A stretch of DNA of 47,792 nucleotides from Anaerolineae bacterium (GCA_014879665.1 JACSRP010000209.1:1-47792), one strand, 5' to 3'; shown: positions 7,936-17,410, numbered from the stretch's first letter. The notes: a model not told the origin generated them from the sequence alone. Translations and numbers: made by a program.

Positions 7936-9726
7936 TTGCGACAAAAACTTACCTCTCGTTTTGCCTTACTACGATCCACACTACGCCTGCTGTACCGCAG
8001 TCATCCCCGCGCATTTACCGTCAGCGCCGTCGCATCATTGGCCGAGCCTCTTTTTTATCCAGCATTGCTTCTCCTGATTCAGCAGTTGTTTGCGAGACTC
8101 ACTGGGATAGATGGATCAGCACAGGTGACAGCAGAAGTTGTCCCTATTGGCATTGGGATTGTGGCGCTGCTGCTCATCCAGCGGCTGGGCATCATCGTGC
8201 GGGATGCGTCGTCCACTATTCTGCGCCAAGAAGCATGGGTGGTCATCAGCAAGCAAATTATGCAAAAGTTGCCTTCGGTTCCCTATCCGTTATTCGAGGA
8301 CAATGACTTTCAGGCACGATATGGACTCGTTATTCGGGAAGCCTCGTATCGCTCGATTACGATGGTCGATACCGTCCTCTCTACCGCGCCGATTTTCTTA
8401 GGTCTCTTGGGAGTGGTTGTCACCTTGTTGGCTATTTCCCCGGTGATGGTGATCGTGCTGCTGGTGATTGCGATCCCGGCAGGACGGATCGAGCAGCGCT
8501 TTAGCCAGGCGATGTATGAACTTCAAGAGCATTCCGCCCCGCTGAAACTGCGTCTGGAAGCCCTCACCAATATGCTCATTGATGCGACGTGGCAGCGCGA
8601 TGTGCGGATTTACAGCAGTAATCTATTGGAACACGAACATGCAGCGCTCAGTGAGCGCTATCTGATGCAGCTCAAACAACTCACAGGACGCTTCTTCAAG
8701 CTGCGGATTGGAGCAGCGCTGGTTCAGGTGGTGGGGCTGGCACTGGCGCTGTTGGCAGCTCTGGTACTCCTCAGTCAAGGGCAGCTTAGTTTGGCGAACA
8801 TGGTGGTGCTGGTTCCCGGCATCGCACTCCTATCCGGCATGATTGGCGCGTTTATCTACCACTTTCGCTCACTGCTTGAATCGCTGGCGTATGCCCAGTC
8901 ACTCTCCGACTTTCTGGCGACCTCATTTGTGGAAGAGAACAGCACTCGCAGTTTGCTTACTCCTACAAGCGAAACCATCTCGAAACTCAAGTCAATCCGG
9001 GTAGAAGGTATCTCCTACATCTATCCGCAGCATCAAACGGCAGCGATCCGCAACATTTCATACACATTCACGCCGGGTTTGACCGCCATTGTAGGTACGA
9101 ATGGGGCGGGCAAAACCACATTGGTCAAGTTGGTAGCAGGCTTGATTGCTCCAGGTGCAGGTGAGATAAGCGCTGCCAACGAAAGTGGTCAAGAACATCC
9201 GCTTGCTGCCTGCGTCAAGTCGGTGTTGTTTCAAGATCCTGGACATTTCCCGTTCAGCATTCGGCACAATGTCACGATGCGTTTTGACCGACTACCCGAT
9301 GAAGATAGTGCGGTTATCGAAGCGCTTCGTATGGCTGGGTTATGGGAGGTGGTCAGCGCACTGCCGGATGGGATGAACACGATAGTGGGAGCCGGTTTTG
9401 GCGGTGTCACCGATCTGTCGGGTGGGCAGTGGCAGCGCCTGGCGCTGGCGCGGCTACTGTATCACAACGCCCCCATTATCATTCTTGATGAGCCAAGTGC
9501 CAGTTTAGACCCGGTGGGCGAACGTCAAATTTTCAGTCTATTGTCCTCGCTGGCGCACGAAAAGATTATTTTGTTCACTACGCACCGCTACGATACCATC
9601 CGTAGGGCAGACACGATAGTAGTCCTGGTTGACGGCGAGATTGCTGAGGTGGGAACGCCTGAAGAGTTGGAACGGAACGCAGGAGCATTTTGGTCATTGT
9701 ATTTTGGGCAGGTATCACGTCCCTGA
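7936..9726 (+). CDS. ABC exporter (fused membrane and ATPase domains)
   Basis: This 596-residue half-transporter has about five to six hydrophobic segments in residues 25-320, followed by a nucleotide-binding domain. Walker A GTNGAGKTT lies near 387-395, the signature LSGGQWQR near 494-501, Walker B IIILDEPSA near 515-523 and the H-loop TTHR near 550. The layout is that of ABC-B type exporters working as dimers. The start is TTG, supported by GGAG ten bases upstream. It sits alone between the mer genes and the conjugation operon with its own promoter and terminator. The substrate cannot be read from the sequence. Confidence 0.85.
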   Translation: MRQKLTSRFALLRSTLRLLYRSHPRAFTVSAVASLAEPLFYPALLLLIQQLFARLTGIDGSAQVTAEVVPIGIGIVALLLIQRLGIIVRDASSTILRQEAWVVISKQIMQKLPSVPYPLFEDNDFQARYGLVIREASYRSITMVDTVLSTAPIFLGLLGVVVTLLAISPVMVIVLLVIAIPAGRIEQRFSQAMYELQEHSAPLKLRLEALTNMLIDATWQRDVRIYSSNLLEHEHAALSERYLMQLKQLTGRFFKLRIGAALVQVVGLALALLAALVLLSQGQLSLANMVVLVPGIALLSGMIGAFIYHFRSLLESLAYAQSLSDFLATSFVEENSTRSLLTPTSETISKLKSIRVEGISYIYPQHQTAAIRNISYTFTPGLTAIVGTNGAGKTTLVKLVAGLIAPGAGEISAANESGQEHPLAACVKSVLFQDPGHFPFSIRHNVTMRFDRLPDEDSAVIEALRMAGLWEVVSALPDGMNTIVGAGFGGVTDLSGGQWQRLALARLLYHNAPIIILDEPSASLDPVGERQIFSLLSSLAHEKIILFTTHRYDTIRRADTIVVLVDGEIAEVGTPEELERNAGAFWSLYFGQVSRP

Positions 9727-9785
9727 AGGTCCGTGACGCAAATTAGGGCAAAGGCTGCATTTTCCAGCCTTATCAATAAACAAAC

Positions 9786-9805
9786 TGCCCGGCATCCACC
9801 GGGCA
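9786..9805. terminator. Hairpin terminator between convergent genes
   Basis: TGCCCGG (9786-9792) and CCGGGCA (9799-9805) form a seven-pair stem with a six-base loop. It lies between the stops of the ABC exporter and the convergent 902-aa gene, followed by an A/T-rich stretch on both sides. It could serve both strands. Confidence 0.6.
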
Positions 9806-9824
9806 TTCAATTGAATTATTCAAT

Positions 9825-12533
9825 TTAGAAGTCCAAATCCGGTATCACCGTTTCTGGCTGAGATTCCTCACGCTCTGCAAACTGATGAACTGGGTCGGTG
9901 TACAGCCCCTCCGCTGCGATACGGGCATCGCGTTCGGCGTTGGGGTTATAGGGATGCCAGTCTGCCGGGTCGCGGGTGAGCGTCAGTTCGGTGTTCTGGT
10001 ATGCCTTTAAATCGTCCCCTTCAAGCGTCTTCCACTCGGCAGGTAGACCTTCCAGCCGCGCCACTTCCACCGCCAGTTCCGGTCCATCCAGCAGTCCAGG
10101 GATGAGATAGCCATTGAAATCCTTGCCGAATTTATCTACCGCCTCCAGGGTCTCGAAGTGCGCCATTTCCAGCATTCGGAATGGTTCGTCTGCCGCCATC
10201 GCCGGACTGCCCACCGCATTCGGGTCGTGTTCTACGTTGGGATAGACGACCATATGCAGGGCGTGTCCCAACGGTTCACCCGCCGGGTCATTCACCGGGA
10301 TCGGATCAAGCCGCCAGTAGGGGTTTTCTACTCCCACCTGCGGCGCAGGGTATTCAATCTTCTCCTCATCGGTATTCCAGTAGGGATTAATCTCATCCTC
10401 CAACTGCTGCGCCAGCGTCTCGAAGCGATCCGGTGGTCCCTGCGTAAACAGGCGCGGGTCAACCCGATCCCCATCCAGCCAGTCGTTGTGAACCGCCATG
10501 AGTTCTGCCTGGTGCATCATGCCTTCCAGCCCGCGCCTGTCATGAACTTCGAGCAGCGCCTCACGCGCCTGCTCCGCCTGTTCGCGTCCCTTTTCATCAT
10601 CTGCATCCCAGGTGTCCAGCGTGACCGACTGCGTTCCCAGATAGCCATTGGGTTCGCGCCAGTATTTGTCCACCAGCAGTTCCCGCGTCCAGGGGTCGGT
10701 CTCCTGCACCACCACCGCATAGTTCACGGTATCGTTAACCGGTTGCAGCAGTTCGGTGTCGGCTTTCTCGAAGGTTGCCTCAAACCATGCCGATCCTTCC
10801 AGCGCCGCGTTCGCCTCACGCTCACGGGCAGCTTCGGCGGCAAACTCACGGTACATCGTCGGGTAATCCGGTGCTTCCGGTTCGAGTGTGACCGGGGTGT
10901 AGGGTTCAGTGTCCAGTTCGGTGACATCTACCGCCTGCGCCATTTCGCGTTCGCGGAGGGTGGTAAACGGGTCAGGCGGACCTTCGGTAAAGAGACGCGG
11001 ATCATCCCGCTGCGGGTCGATCACCCCTGCTTCCACACCGATCTTCTCCACATACGTCATCGCCCCCTGAAGCATCTCCTGCTGAAGCATTTCATTGGCA
11101 AACTCAGCGTGTGTCCGCGCCGATTCCCAATCCGGCTGATGAATGATGAGGTGGGCGTGCTGGTCTTCGCCCCACTGTTTGGTCACATCCAGATGCGAAC
11201 TGCCATTGGCAGAAATCGCGGTGATACTGTATTCCGGGTCTTGTTGTGTTTCGTCGTGCTGCATCTCACGCTCCATCGCTCGTGTACGTTCGGTGGTAAA
11301 GGGGTCGGGCGGCGCATCGTCTTCAAAGAAGACGCGCCCATCGGCGCGGTGCGGATCGAGATAACCCCCCGCCACCGCCAGCCGCTCCGCCTGATTCATC
11401 GCGGCTTCTAACCCTTGCGTTTTCAGTGCCTCTTCCAGTTCACGTTCATCGGTCTGCGCTTCGTCCCACATGCCATACTCGGCAATGGTGAAGGTGTCGA
11501 AGTGGCGTTCGCTGCCGTGCATCCACGTTTTCACCGCTTCCAAAGATGGGTTGTTCTGGTCACTCATCCCATTACCGAAGTAGTATTCCGGCTGCGGGTT
11601 GAGCGCAGGCAAATCCAGCGGGTCAGGGAATGCCTGCCCGTGATGGTCAGCGACATCGTGGGCAAACTGCTGTGCCATGTAGAGGTCGTCCTTTGCCAGA
11701 TACATCTCTAGCCCCGGCAGCGGCCAGACCGAACCGGGATTGTCGTCGGGCAGCGGCATGACCGGATAGGAGTCGTGCTTGAGTGTTCCGTCGCCCGTTT
11801 CCAATGCCCGGAAATAGCGCAGTTCATAAGGTTCTGTTTGCGGTTCAGCGCTCTCGACGACAGCGAACCAGTGCGCCGTCCCGCCGCCATCGACGTGATG
11901 GGCATGTCCAATCCCCTGCACATCAAAGGGCTGCATCCTATCGCCAAAAGTGAAGGGCAGGTCGTCCGGCAGGTCAGGGTTGGATACGGCATCAAACAGC
12001 GGTGTACCGGGCGCGACCTGTCCCCGCACTTCCGCTTCGTGCTGCGCTGTCGTCAGCAGGCGTTCGTTCCCGCCTTCGACCCAGGCGCGATCCAACTGCC
12101 CACAGAGATTTTCCATATCCTCCGTGCGTCCATCAGCGACCAGTGCTGCCGTCACCTGTTCGCCGCTGAGATAGAGCAGATGGACTTTGGCACTGTCCCC
12201 CGTCGAGCCATCGGTTGGAAAAACCAGCGCCAGATACTGCCCATCCAGATAGGGCATCTGCGCCACCCGGCGAGCATCCTCCCCTAAGCCGTCCAGCCCA
12301 TCTTTTTCCAGAGCGCCTTCGACTTCACGCTGATGTTCTTCAGCGGAACCCCACGACGCATATGCGCCCAGACGCAGCCGCTGCTCGTGTTCCAGCCCAT
12401 AGCGATCTGTCGAGGAGCGAACCAGATCAACACCGTACTGCGCCCCGTAGCCGTCGCGCTCCGGCGGTACCACTTCGACGTCATAGATCGAACCGTCTTC
12501 GGCGGTGTGACGCACATAGTCGGTATCACTCAT
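9825..12533 (-). CDS. Large acidic repeat protein of unknown function
   Basis: This 902-residue protein is not recognised. It is strikingly rich in Asp and Glu throughout, and has no signal peptide, membrane segment or cysteine pattern. A unit of about 45 residues recurs at roughly 375-418, 485-530 and 665-708. Each copy runs GL-A/G-M, a short helix, (L/I)D-R-D-R-(L/V)F, then PPDPFTT or PPDRFET. It is the last gene of the - strand conjugation operon and overlaps the RHH gene upstream by eight bases. Acidity and location would fit a DNA mimic or a protein delivered with the DNA, but no motif proves either. A long + strand frame across it is a shadow. Confidence 0.8.
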   Translation of the reverse strand: MSDTDYVRHTAEDGSIYDVEVVPPERDGYGAQYGVDLVRSSTDRYGLEHEQRLRLGAYASWGSAEEHQREVEGALEKDGLDGLGEDARRVAQMPYLDGQYLALVFPTDGSTGDSAKVHLLYLSGEQVTAALVADGRTEDMENLCGQLDRAWVEGGNERLLTTAQHEAEVRGQVAPGTPLFDAVSNPDLPDDLPFTFGDRMQPFDVQGIGHAHHVDGGGTAHWFAVVESAEPQTEPYELRYFRALETGDGTLKHDSYPVMPLPDDNPGSVWPLPGLEMYLAKDDLYMAQQFAHDVADHHGQAFPDPLDLPALNPQPEYYFGNGMSDQNNPSLEAVKTWMHGSERHFDTFTIAEYGMWDEAQTDERELEEALKTQGLEAAMNQAERLAVAGGYLDPHRADGRVFFEDDAPPDPFTTERTRAMEREMQHDETQQDPEYSITAISANGSSHLDVTKQWGEDQHAHLIIHQPDWESARTHAEFANEMLQQEMLQGAMTYVEKIGVEAGVIDPQRDDPRLFTEGPPDPFTTLREREMAQAVDVTELDTEPYTPVTLEPEAPDYPTMYREFAAEAAREREANAALEGSAWFEATFEKADTELLQPVNDTVNYAVVVQETDPWTRELLVDKYWREPNGYLGTQSVTLDTWDADDEKGREQAEQAREALLEVHDRRGLEGMMHQAELMAVHNDWLDGDRVDPRLFTQGPPDRFETLAQQLEDEINPYWNTDEEKIEYPAPQVGVENPYWRLDPIPVNDPAGEPLGHALHMVVYPNVEHDPNAVGSPAMAADEPFRMLEMAHFETLEAVDKFGKDFNGYLIPGLLDGPELAVEVARLEGLPAEWKTLEGDDLKAYQNTELTLTRDPADWHPYNPNAERDARIAAEGLYTDPVHQFAEREESQPETVIPDLDF

Positions 12534-12780
12534 GCGCGTCCTTTCGCTCCAACCGGATCAGGAATTCCGGCGGTTCGCTTTCGCCCGCCGGGACAAAATA
12601 GCCAGATTTGCCCAGTTTCTTCTTCCATGCCAGCACCTGGCGCACGGCGCGGCGGAGGCTGCCGGGGCGATCCAGCCCGTACAGGTCACACAGTTCCGCC
12701 AGCGCCGCCTGATCTTCGGGTGTAAGGCGGATGGTGAAACTGCGGGTTTTGACTTCGTTGGCATCGCTTACATCGCTCAC
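12526..12780 (-). CDS. Ribbon-helix-helix DNA-binding protein
   Basis: This 84-residue protein has the RHH pattern TRSFTIRLTPEDQAALAELCDLYGLDRPGSLRRAVRQ (shown here only as the region about residues 12-48), with a strand and two helices, then a basic segment WKKKLGKSG. It overlaps the 390-aa gene by the four bases ATGA and the 902-aa gene by eight bases, so the three are translationally coupled. It may regulate this operon. Confidence 0.75.
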   Translation of the reverse strand: MSDVSDANEVKTRSFTIRLTPEDQAALAELCDLYGLDRPGSLRRAVRQVLAWKKKLGKSGYFVPAGESEPPEFLIRLERKDAHE

Positions 12781-13949
12781 AGTTCCACCTCCCAGGCATC
12801 GCGGGTATAATCGGCGATCTCTCTGGCGGCATCCGGTTCAAGTGCTACACCGCGTTCGTTCTCCCACAATTCACGCTGGTCGGTTGCCAGCGCCATGCCT
12901 TCGGCGGCATCGAAGCAGCGGTCAATGCCGCCTTTCTGCGCCACCTGAATCAGATATTCGGCTGAGGCATACGCCTTGTCCCATTCACCGGGAACACAGG
13001 GCGCAAGCTGCGCCTCCATCTCCCCTGTTTCAGGATTACGCCCCAGTGACAGGATGGATGTGACACAGTTTTCACGGTCTTCTTTATCGGGCTGGAAGAC
13101 CCCGATCCAGTAGGCAGTCCCGGTTTCGGCATCATAGAAAGGCGGTGGGTCTTTGGATGGATCGAAGTTCTCGACTTCAATGCCAATCGCGTTCAATGCC
13201 TGAAACGCCGACCCATCTTCGATCTGCGGTGTTTCCACTTCTGGCTCAACCACCACACCACCCAGTTCAATCGCCGCTTGAATGAGCGGATCAACCGCAT
13301 AATCCGGCGGCTCATCGCGCCCGCCGATGCTCCCATCTTCCAGATCGCGCAGGTGTTCATAGGCGGCGTATTCTTCAAGCGATGCCCCGCGCCAGTTCTC
13401 TGGTTCGGGGTTCATCTCGGCAGCGCGGGCTTCCGCAAACTCCGGCACCTGATAAGCAGGCAACCCTTGATCGTGTATCTGCTCCTGAAGGGTGTGGTAG
13501 AAGGCTGCCGCCACGTCCACATCCTCAAACGATGCCACCGGCAGGTAGCTCCCACCTAGGTCGCCGGTGTTCACGTTGGCGTACACGTCGATTGCGCCGA
13601 TCTCGTAGCGCGTGCTGTCGTCGGTCTCGCGCTCAACGCCAATGAGACGGGCATCATGCCAGCCCCAGCCTTCATCCGCAGGTTCGGGCTGCTCAAAGCC
13701 CTGTAAGCCGTCCTGTGATAAGGGCGGAACATCCGGTAAATGCCTGACATCCTCCGGCATGAAACGCTCATCGTCTGGCAGCCAGGGGTCGTCCACCGGC
13801 ACGTAGTCGTAATCCGGTGGCGGTGCGCCGCTGAACAGGTCATCAGGGAAGGGATCGTCGGGCATGAAATAGGGTTCATCCGGCGGAGGCGGCAGCCAGT
13901 CGTCATAGTCGATAGGCGGTGGTTCAGGCATGGTGTCGATGTCGCTCAT
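12777..13949 (-). CDS. Acidic, proline-rich protein of unknown function
   Basis: This 390-residue protein is not recognised. About the first 90 residues are low-complexity Pro/Asp/Glu (for example PPPIDYDDWLPPPPDEPY), probably disordered. The rest is folded-looking and still acidic. Near the C-terminus, RCFDAAEGMALATDQRELWE resembles in spacing the helix unit repeated in the 902-aa neighbour, so the two may be related. It starts just downstream of topA and is coupled to the RHH gene by ATGA. Its role is unknown. Confidence 0.75.
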   Translation of the reverse strand: MSDIDTMPEPPPIDYDDWLPPPPDEPYFMPDDPFPDDLFSGAPPPDYDYVPVDDPWLPDDERFMPEDVRHLPDVPPLSQDGLQGFEQPEPADEGWGWHDARLIGVERETDDSTRYEIGAIDVYANVNTGDLGGSYLPVASFEDVDVAAAFYHTLQEQIHDQGLPAYQVPEFAEARAAEMNPEPENWRGASLEEYAAYEHLRDLEDGSIGGRDEPPDYAVDPLIQAAIELGGVVVEPEVETPQIEDGSAFQALNAIGIEVENFDPSKDPPPFYDAETGTAYWIGVFQPDKEDRENCVTSILSLGRNPETGEMEAQLAPCVPGEWDKAYASAEYLIQVAQKGGIDRCFDAAEGMALATDQRELWENERGVALEPDAAREIADYTRDAWEVEL

Positions 13950-13953
13950 GCGC

Positions 13954-15699
13954 TTACTCCTCTGCCGGACGCAGCATCAGCGGTTTGGGCGAGTGCCGTG
14001 CCTTGACCTGTGCTAAGGCGTATTCTGTGGCTCGACCTAACTGCGGATGGAAGCCCTCCCAAAATGCCCGCAGCACTTCCAAGCGGCTTGTGTTTCCTGC
14101 CGCGATCCGATCCAGCGATTCCTCCAGCCGGGCGGTGTAGTCGTACGCCAACACATCGGCGAAGTGCGCCGTCAGGAAATCGCACAGGGCGATGCCGTTT
14201 TCGGTGGGGACGAGCCGTTTCTGGACCGACTTCACATAACCTTTGTCCTTCACGGTTTTAACCATGCTGGCGTAGGTCGAAGGGCGACCTATCCCACGCT
14301 GTTCCAACGCCTGCACCAGCGCCGCTTCGGTATAGCGGGCGGGGGCGCGGGTCTCATGGTCTTCCACCAGCGGCGCGACCAGTTGAAGGCGCTGGTTATC
14401 TTTCAGTGGCGGCAGCGTTCCGGTCTCATCGTTCCCGTCTTCGCCCTCATCGGCAGGCTCTTCGTAGACTTTGAGGAAGCCGTCGAACAGCAGCGAGCGT
14501 CCCTGCGCCCGAAATTCCAGCGGGAAGGGCTGCCCCTGTGCTTTGCCCGCGTAGATGACCGCGCCGGTGACGGTGTAGAGGGCAGGGGACATCTGCGAGG
14601 CGACGAAACGCTTCCAGATCAGGGCATACAGCGCCGCACCGTCACCTTCCACATCCTGCGGTAGACGGTTCATATCCGTTGGACGGATGGCTTCATGCGC
14701 CTCCTGCGCGTTGGCAGTTTTGACGGTGTAGGTGGGCGGCTCAGGCGGCAGATAGTCCGCCCCATGCTCACGGGCGATGTAGTCACGCGCTGCCGTCTGC
14801 GCTTCGGGAGCGATAGACACGCCATCCGTCCGCATATAGGTAATCCACCCTTGCTCATAGAGGGTCTGTGCCAGTGCCATCGTCTTATCCGGCGACAGCC
14901 CCAGACCCTTCGAGGCTGCCTGCTGAAGCGCTGAGGTGGTGAAGGGCGGAAGCGGCTGACGCGCTTTCACACTCCGCCCGGCTTTGCCGACCCACACCTG
15001 CGCTGTTTGCAGCAGCGTCACCAGTTTGTCCAGCGGTTCGCGGGTCTTGAAGGTGCTGTCTGTGCCTTTGACGCGGTGCAGCTTTGCCGTGAATTCAGAG
15101 CCATCCGCCGCCAGTTTGAGTGCCAGCGTCCAGTAGGTCTCCGGTGCGAAAGTTTCAATTTCGCGCTCACGCTCGACTACCAACCGCAGACACACGCTCT
15201 GCACCCGTCCGGCGGAGAATTTGCCATCCAGTGCCTTCGCCGCCAGCGGGGACGCTAAGTAGCCCACCAGTCGATCTACGATGCGCCGCGCCTGCTGCGC
15301 TTCGACCAGATTCACGTCCAACGCACGGGGATGAGCCACTGCTTCGCGCACCGCATCCTTTGTAATCGCATGGAACAATGCCCGGTACACCGGCTTGTCC
15401 TTCGGCACATTCGCCAGCTTGAGCAGATGCCAGGCAATCGCTTCGCCTTCCCGATCCGGGTCAGTGGCGACGTAGACCGCTTCGGCATCCTTAATCGCCT
15501 TGAGCAGTTTCTTGACCACGTTGCCCTTGCCGGGCAGCACTTCGTAGGTCGGGCGGAAGTCAGCCGCGACTTCCACCCCCAGTTCGGCTTCGGGCAGGTC
15601 GCGGACGTGTCCCAGACACGCCTCGACGCGCCAGCCGCTGCCCAGAAATCCGGCGATCTTTTTAGACTTCGCCGGGGATTCGACAATCACCAGTTTCAT
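13954..15699 (-). CDS. topA: Type IA DNA topoisomerase
   Basis: This 581-residue enzyme relaxes or decatenates DNA by single-strand passage. It begins with the TOPRIM domain (LVIVESPAKS with Glu7, and DPDREGE at 81-87). The catalytic tyrosine is Tyr288 in ITYMRTDG, and HEAIRPTD follows about 50 residues later. The cap and hinge regions are present, but the protein stops after the core and lacks the C-terminal zinc-ribbon repeats of chromosomal TopA. Such short enzymes are common on conjugative elements. It has a GGAGG site before its ATG and lies in the conjugation operon after virB4. It probably helps process transferred or replicating element DNA. Confidence 0.92.
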   Translation of the reverse strand: MKLVIVESPAKSKKIAGFLGSGWRVEACLGHVRDLPEAELGVEVAADFRPTYEVLPGKGNVVKKLLKAIKDAEAVYVATDPDREGEAIAWHLLKLANVPKDKPVYRALFHAITKDAVREAVAHPRALDVNLVEAQQARRIVDRLVGYLASPLAAKALDGKFSAGRVQSVCLRLVVEREREIETFAPETYWTLALKLAADGSEFTAKLHRVKGTDSTFKTREPLDKLVTLLQTAQVWVGKAGRSVKARQPLPPFTTSALQQAASKGLGLSPDKTMALAQTLYEQGWITYMRTDGVSIAPEAQTAARDYIAREHGADYLPPEPPTYTVKTANAQEAHEAIRPTDMNRLPQDVEGDGAALYALIWKRFVASQMSPALYTVTGAVIYAGKAQGQPFPLEFRAQGRSLLFDGFLKVYEEPADEGEDGNDETGTLPPLKDNQRLQLVAPLVEDHETRAPARYTEAALVQALEQRGIGRPSTYASMVKTVKDKGYVKSVQKRLVPTENGIALCDFLTAHFADVLAYDYTARLEESLDRIAAGNTSRLEVLRAFWEGFHPQLGRATEYALAQVKARHSPKPLMLRPAEE

Positions 15700-15702
15700 A
15701 CG

Positions 15703-15909
15703 TTACTTGCCTCCTTGATCCAGCGCCGGATGGCGGCGCTGCTGGTCAGGTTTTGCGCCAGGGTTCGCAGCATCTGGCGGGCGCTGCGCCGTGAGATGGG
15801 CATCCAGTTCACGTTCACGTAAGACCAACCAGACCGGCCATTCGCGGAAGGCGTGGTAAGCCTCTTCTTCGAGTGCCTGAAACGGACTTGCGACGGTCTT
15901 TTTCGACAC
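15703..15909 (-). CDS. Small ORF between virB4 and topA
   Basis: This 68-residue ORF starts at GTG 15909, six bases after a strong GGAGG, and ends four bases before the topA start. An overlapping frame on the same strand is less likely because it lacks a site of this quality. The protein is charged and amphipathic (EEEAYHAFREWPVWLVLRER) with a Gln/Pro-rich tail. No family is recognised. Confidence 0.5.
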   Translation of the reverse strand: MSKKTVASPFQALEEEAYHAFREWPVWLVLRERELDAHLTAQRPPDAANPGAKPDQQRRHPALDQGGK

Positions 15910-15935
15910 GGTTCATCCTCCATCGGGTGATCCTT

Positions 15936-16187
15936 CTAGGTGGTCTGGAAGCGGGCAATCTCCCCCGCCGCCGGGCGGTTGTACAGATACCAGAGGCCCT
16001 CGTCCTGAATATCGAGGACGTAGTGGAAGCGCGGCAGCGCGGCGATGATGTCGCGGTGCTGCTGGTTGAGATGCTGGAACGCGGCATCCTCATGGAAGAC
16101 ATTCATGCCCTGCCGCTGCGAGAAGACGATGCGGATGGGGCAGTTCTCGAATACCAACCTTGCCTTCCCAGTGAGGAAAATACTCAT
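15936..16187 (-). pseudogene. virB4: 3' part of the split virB4 gene
   Basis: The 83 codons here encode the end of a VirB4-type ATPase: MSIFLTGKARLVFENCPIR, then FSQRQGM and a conserved C-terminal segment ending in ARFQTT. The rest of the gene lies at 45234-47093. Joining ...VAVDQ from that part to MSIF... here gives one open frame of 703 codons plus stop. This fragment has no start signal of its own. It was separated by insertion of the 29-kb inner element. Confidence 0.9.
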
Positions 16188-16190
16188 CTG
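16183..16190. other. attL: Left attachment junction of the inner element
   Basis: CTCATCTG here matches CTCAACTG at 45229-45236 in seven of eight bases, with CTG at the crossover. Sequence to the left continues the virB4 frame and sequence to the right continues the recombinase frame. The crossover point can be placed only within the shared CTG. Confidence 0.75.
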
Positions 16191-16318
16191 TTGGTTCAGC
16201 CCCAACTCAACAAGGTAGTGCGGCAAGCTTTGATTTAGGCGATGTAGCCCGCGCTATTGAACGCTATTTACCCAACAACCCAGGTGGTTCTAAAGCCAAA
16301 CCGCGCAAACGAGCGTAG
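16191..16318 (+). CDS. Detached 3' end of the serine recombinase gene
   Basis: From the junction, an open + strand frame runs to a TAG at 16316-16318. It encodes VGSAPTQQGS..., a helix-like segment DLGDVARAIERYLP and the basic end KPRKRA. On a circle joined at CTG this frame continues codon for codon from residue Thr669 of the recombinase at 43229. A terminator-like hairpin overlaps its end, as expected for a true gene end. In the integrated state it has no start. Confidence 0.8.
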
Positions 16319-16333
16319 GTCACTGGCTTTTTT
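16292..16333 (+). terminator. Terminator at the recombinase gene end (circular form)
   Basis: AAAGCCA (16292-16298) pairs with TGGCTTT (16324-16330), followed by more T residues. It spans the stop of the detached recombinase tail, which supports that tail as a genuine gene end. Confidence 0.55.
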
Positions 16334-16357
16334 GTATTTCTCAAAGGAGAGAAGACC

Positions 16358-17410
16358 GTGAGTAAGCAGAATTCGAAGAAACCAGCATTACCGGGCAGCA
16401 CTGTGACGATGGGACTGGACATTGGTTACGGGGTTGTGAAGGCTGTCACTGTCGATCAGGTGGTGATGTTTCCGTCGGTCATGGGTCATGCCCGTGAGAT
16501 CAAGTTTCAGCAGGAGGATATGGCGCGGCGGCATCCGGGCGACCAGATGACCGATGACGAAGGGGATTGGTTCGTGGGCGATCTGGCACTGGCACAGCTT
16601 CCGCCCGGTGAAATTTTGCGACTGCGTGGAAGGACGGCAAATGAATCCACAATGGGCAATGCCTTTCGGCTCCGGTTAGCGAAGGTAGCAATTGGGAAAG
16701 TCATGCAGGGGATGTGGAACCGCGACATCGTGCATATTCGCATCGCTACGGGCTTGCCGACGGATCACATGCGAGACGCCGCCGAATTAAAGGCTTCGCT
16801 GGTTGGGAAGCACCATATCAAGACAGACACCGCCGAACTCATCGCCCATGTGACCGAAGTGATGGTCATGCCGCAGCCCTACGGAACCATATATTCCGCC
16901 ACGCTGAATGAGAACGGCGAGATCAATCGTCAGCACACCTATCGCCGCACCGGGGTCTGTGATGTGGGGACCTATACCGTTGATCTGGCACTGGATGACG
17001 AAGGGGAATTCGTGGATGCCGAAAGTGGCAGCGTTGAAAGCGGGGTGTATACGGCGCAAGAACGAATTGCCGCAGCGCTGGAACGGGATTACCGCGAGAA
17101 GATGCCGTTCAAGATCGTCGAGGAAGTGCTGCGAACCGGGATATTTCACGCCAATGGTCAGCCGGTGGATTACAGCGAGATTGTAGAAGAAGCCCTTGCC
17201 CCACTCCGCAGTGCGACCCTCAATCTGATGAGTGAGAAATGGCAGCGCGGGACAACGGTGGATGTGGTTTACCTGTCAGGCGGCGGCGCGGAACTCGTTG
17301 TTGATGAAGTTCGGGCAGCCTATCCGCAAACTGAACTGGTGTCGGGAGCGCAGCTTGCCAACGCACGCGGGTATCTGAACTATGCCCGGTTTATTGCCCG
17401 TCAATCATAG
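16358..17410 (+). CDS. parM: ParM-like actin-family segregation ATPase
   Basis: This 350-residue protein has the actin-fold nucleotide motifs: phosphate 1 GLDIGYGVVK (about 20-29), phosphate 2 CDVGTYTVDLAL (about 204-215) and the adenosine motif YLSGGGAELV (about 305-314). Length and order fit plasmid ParM/Alp proteins, which polymerize to push DNA copies apart. The GTG start at 16358 follows AAAGGAGAG. A parR-like gene with iterated sites in front of it comes next, the expected type II partition arrangement. Its presence suggests that the excised element can exist as a replicating circle. Confidence 0.85.
   Translation: MSKQNSKKPALPGSTVTMGLDIGYGVVKAVTVDQVVMFPSVMGHAREIKFQQEDMARRHPGDQMTDDEGDWFVGDLALAQLPPGEILRLRGRTANESTMGNAFRLRLAKVAIGKVMQGMWNRDIVHIRIATGLPTDHMRDAAELKASLVGKHHIKTDTAELIAHVTEVMVMPQPYGTIYSATLNENGEINRQHTYRRTGVCDVGTYTVDLALDDEGEFVDAESGSVESGVYTAQERIAAALERDYREKMPFKIVEEVLRTGIFHANGQPVDYSEIVEEALAPLRSATLNLMSEKWQRGTTVDVVYLSGGGAELVVDEVRAAYPQTELVSGAQLANARGYLNYARFIARQS

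Noticed and set aside
7936..9726. The ABC exporter as a mercury-resistance gene
   Set aside because: It has its own ordinary promoter without a MerR operator and no metal-binding residues that would link it to the mer genes.
10158..11411. A 417-codon open frame on the + strand
   Set aside because: It lies wholly antisense to the acidic 902-aa gene, has an arginine/histidine/valine-rich shadow composition and no domain pattern. The - strand gene has operon context and internal repeats.
16198..16206. CTCAAC near 16206 as the attachment core instead of CTCATCTG
   Set aside because: Joining the arms at CTCAAC/GTTGAG puts virB4 out of frame with an early stop, whereas joining at CTG restores both virB4 and the recombinase.
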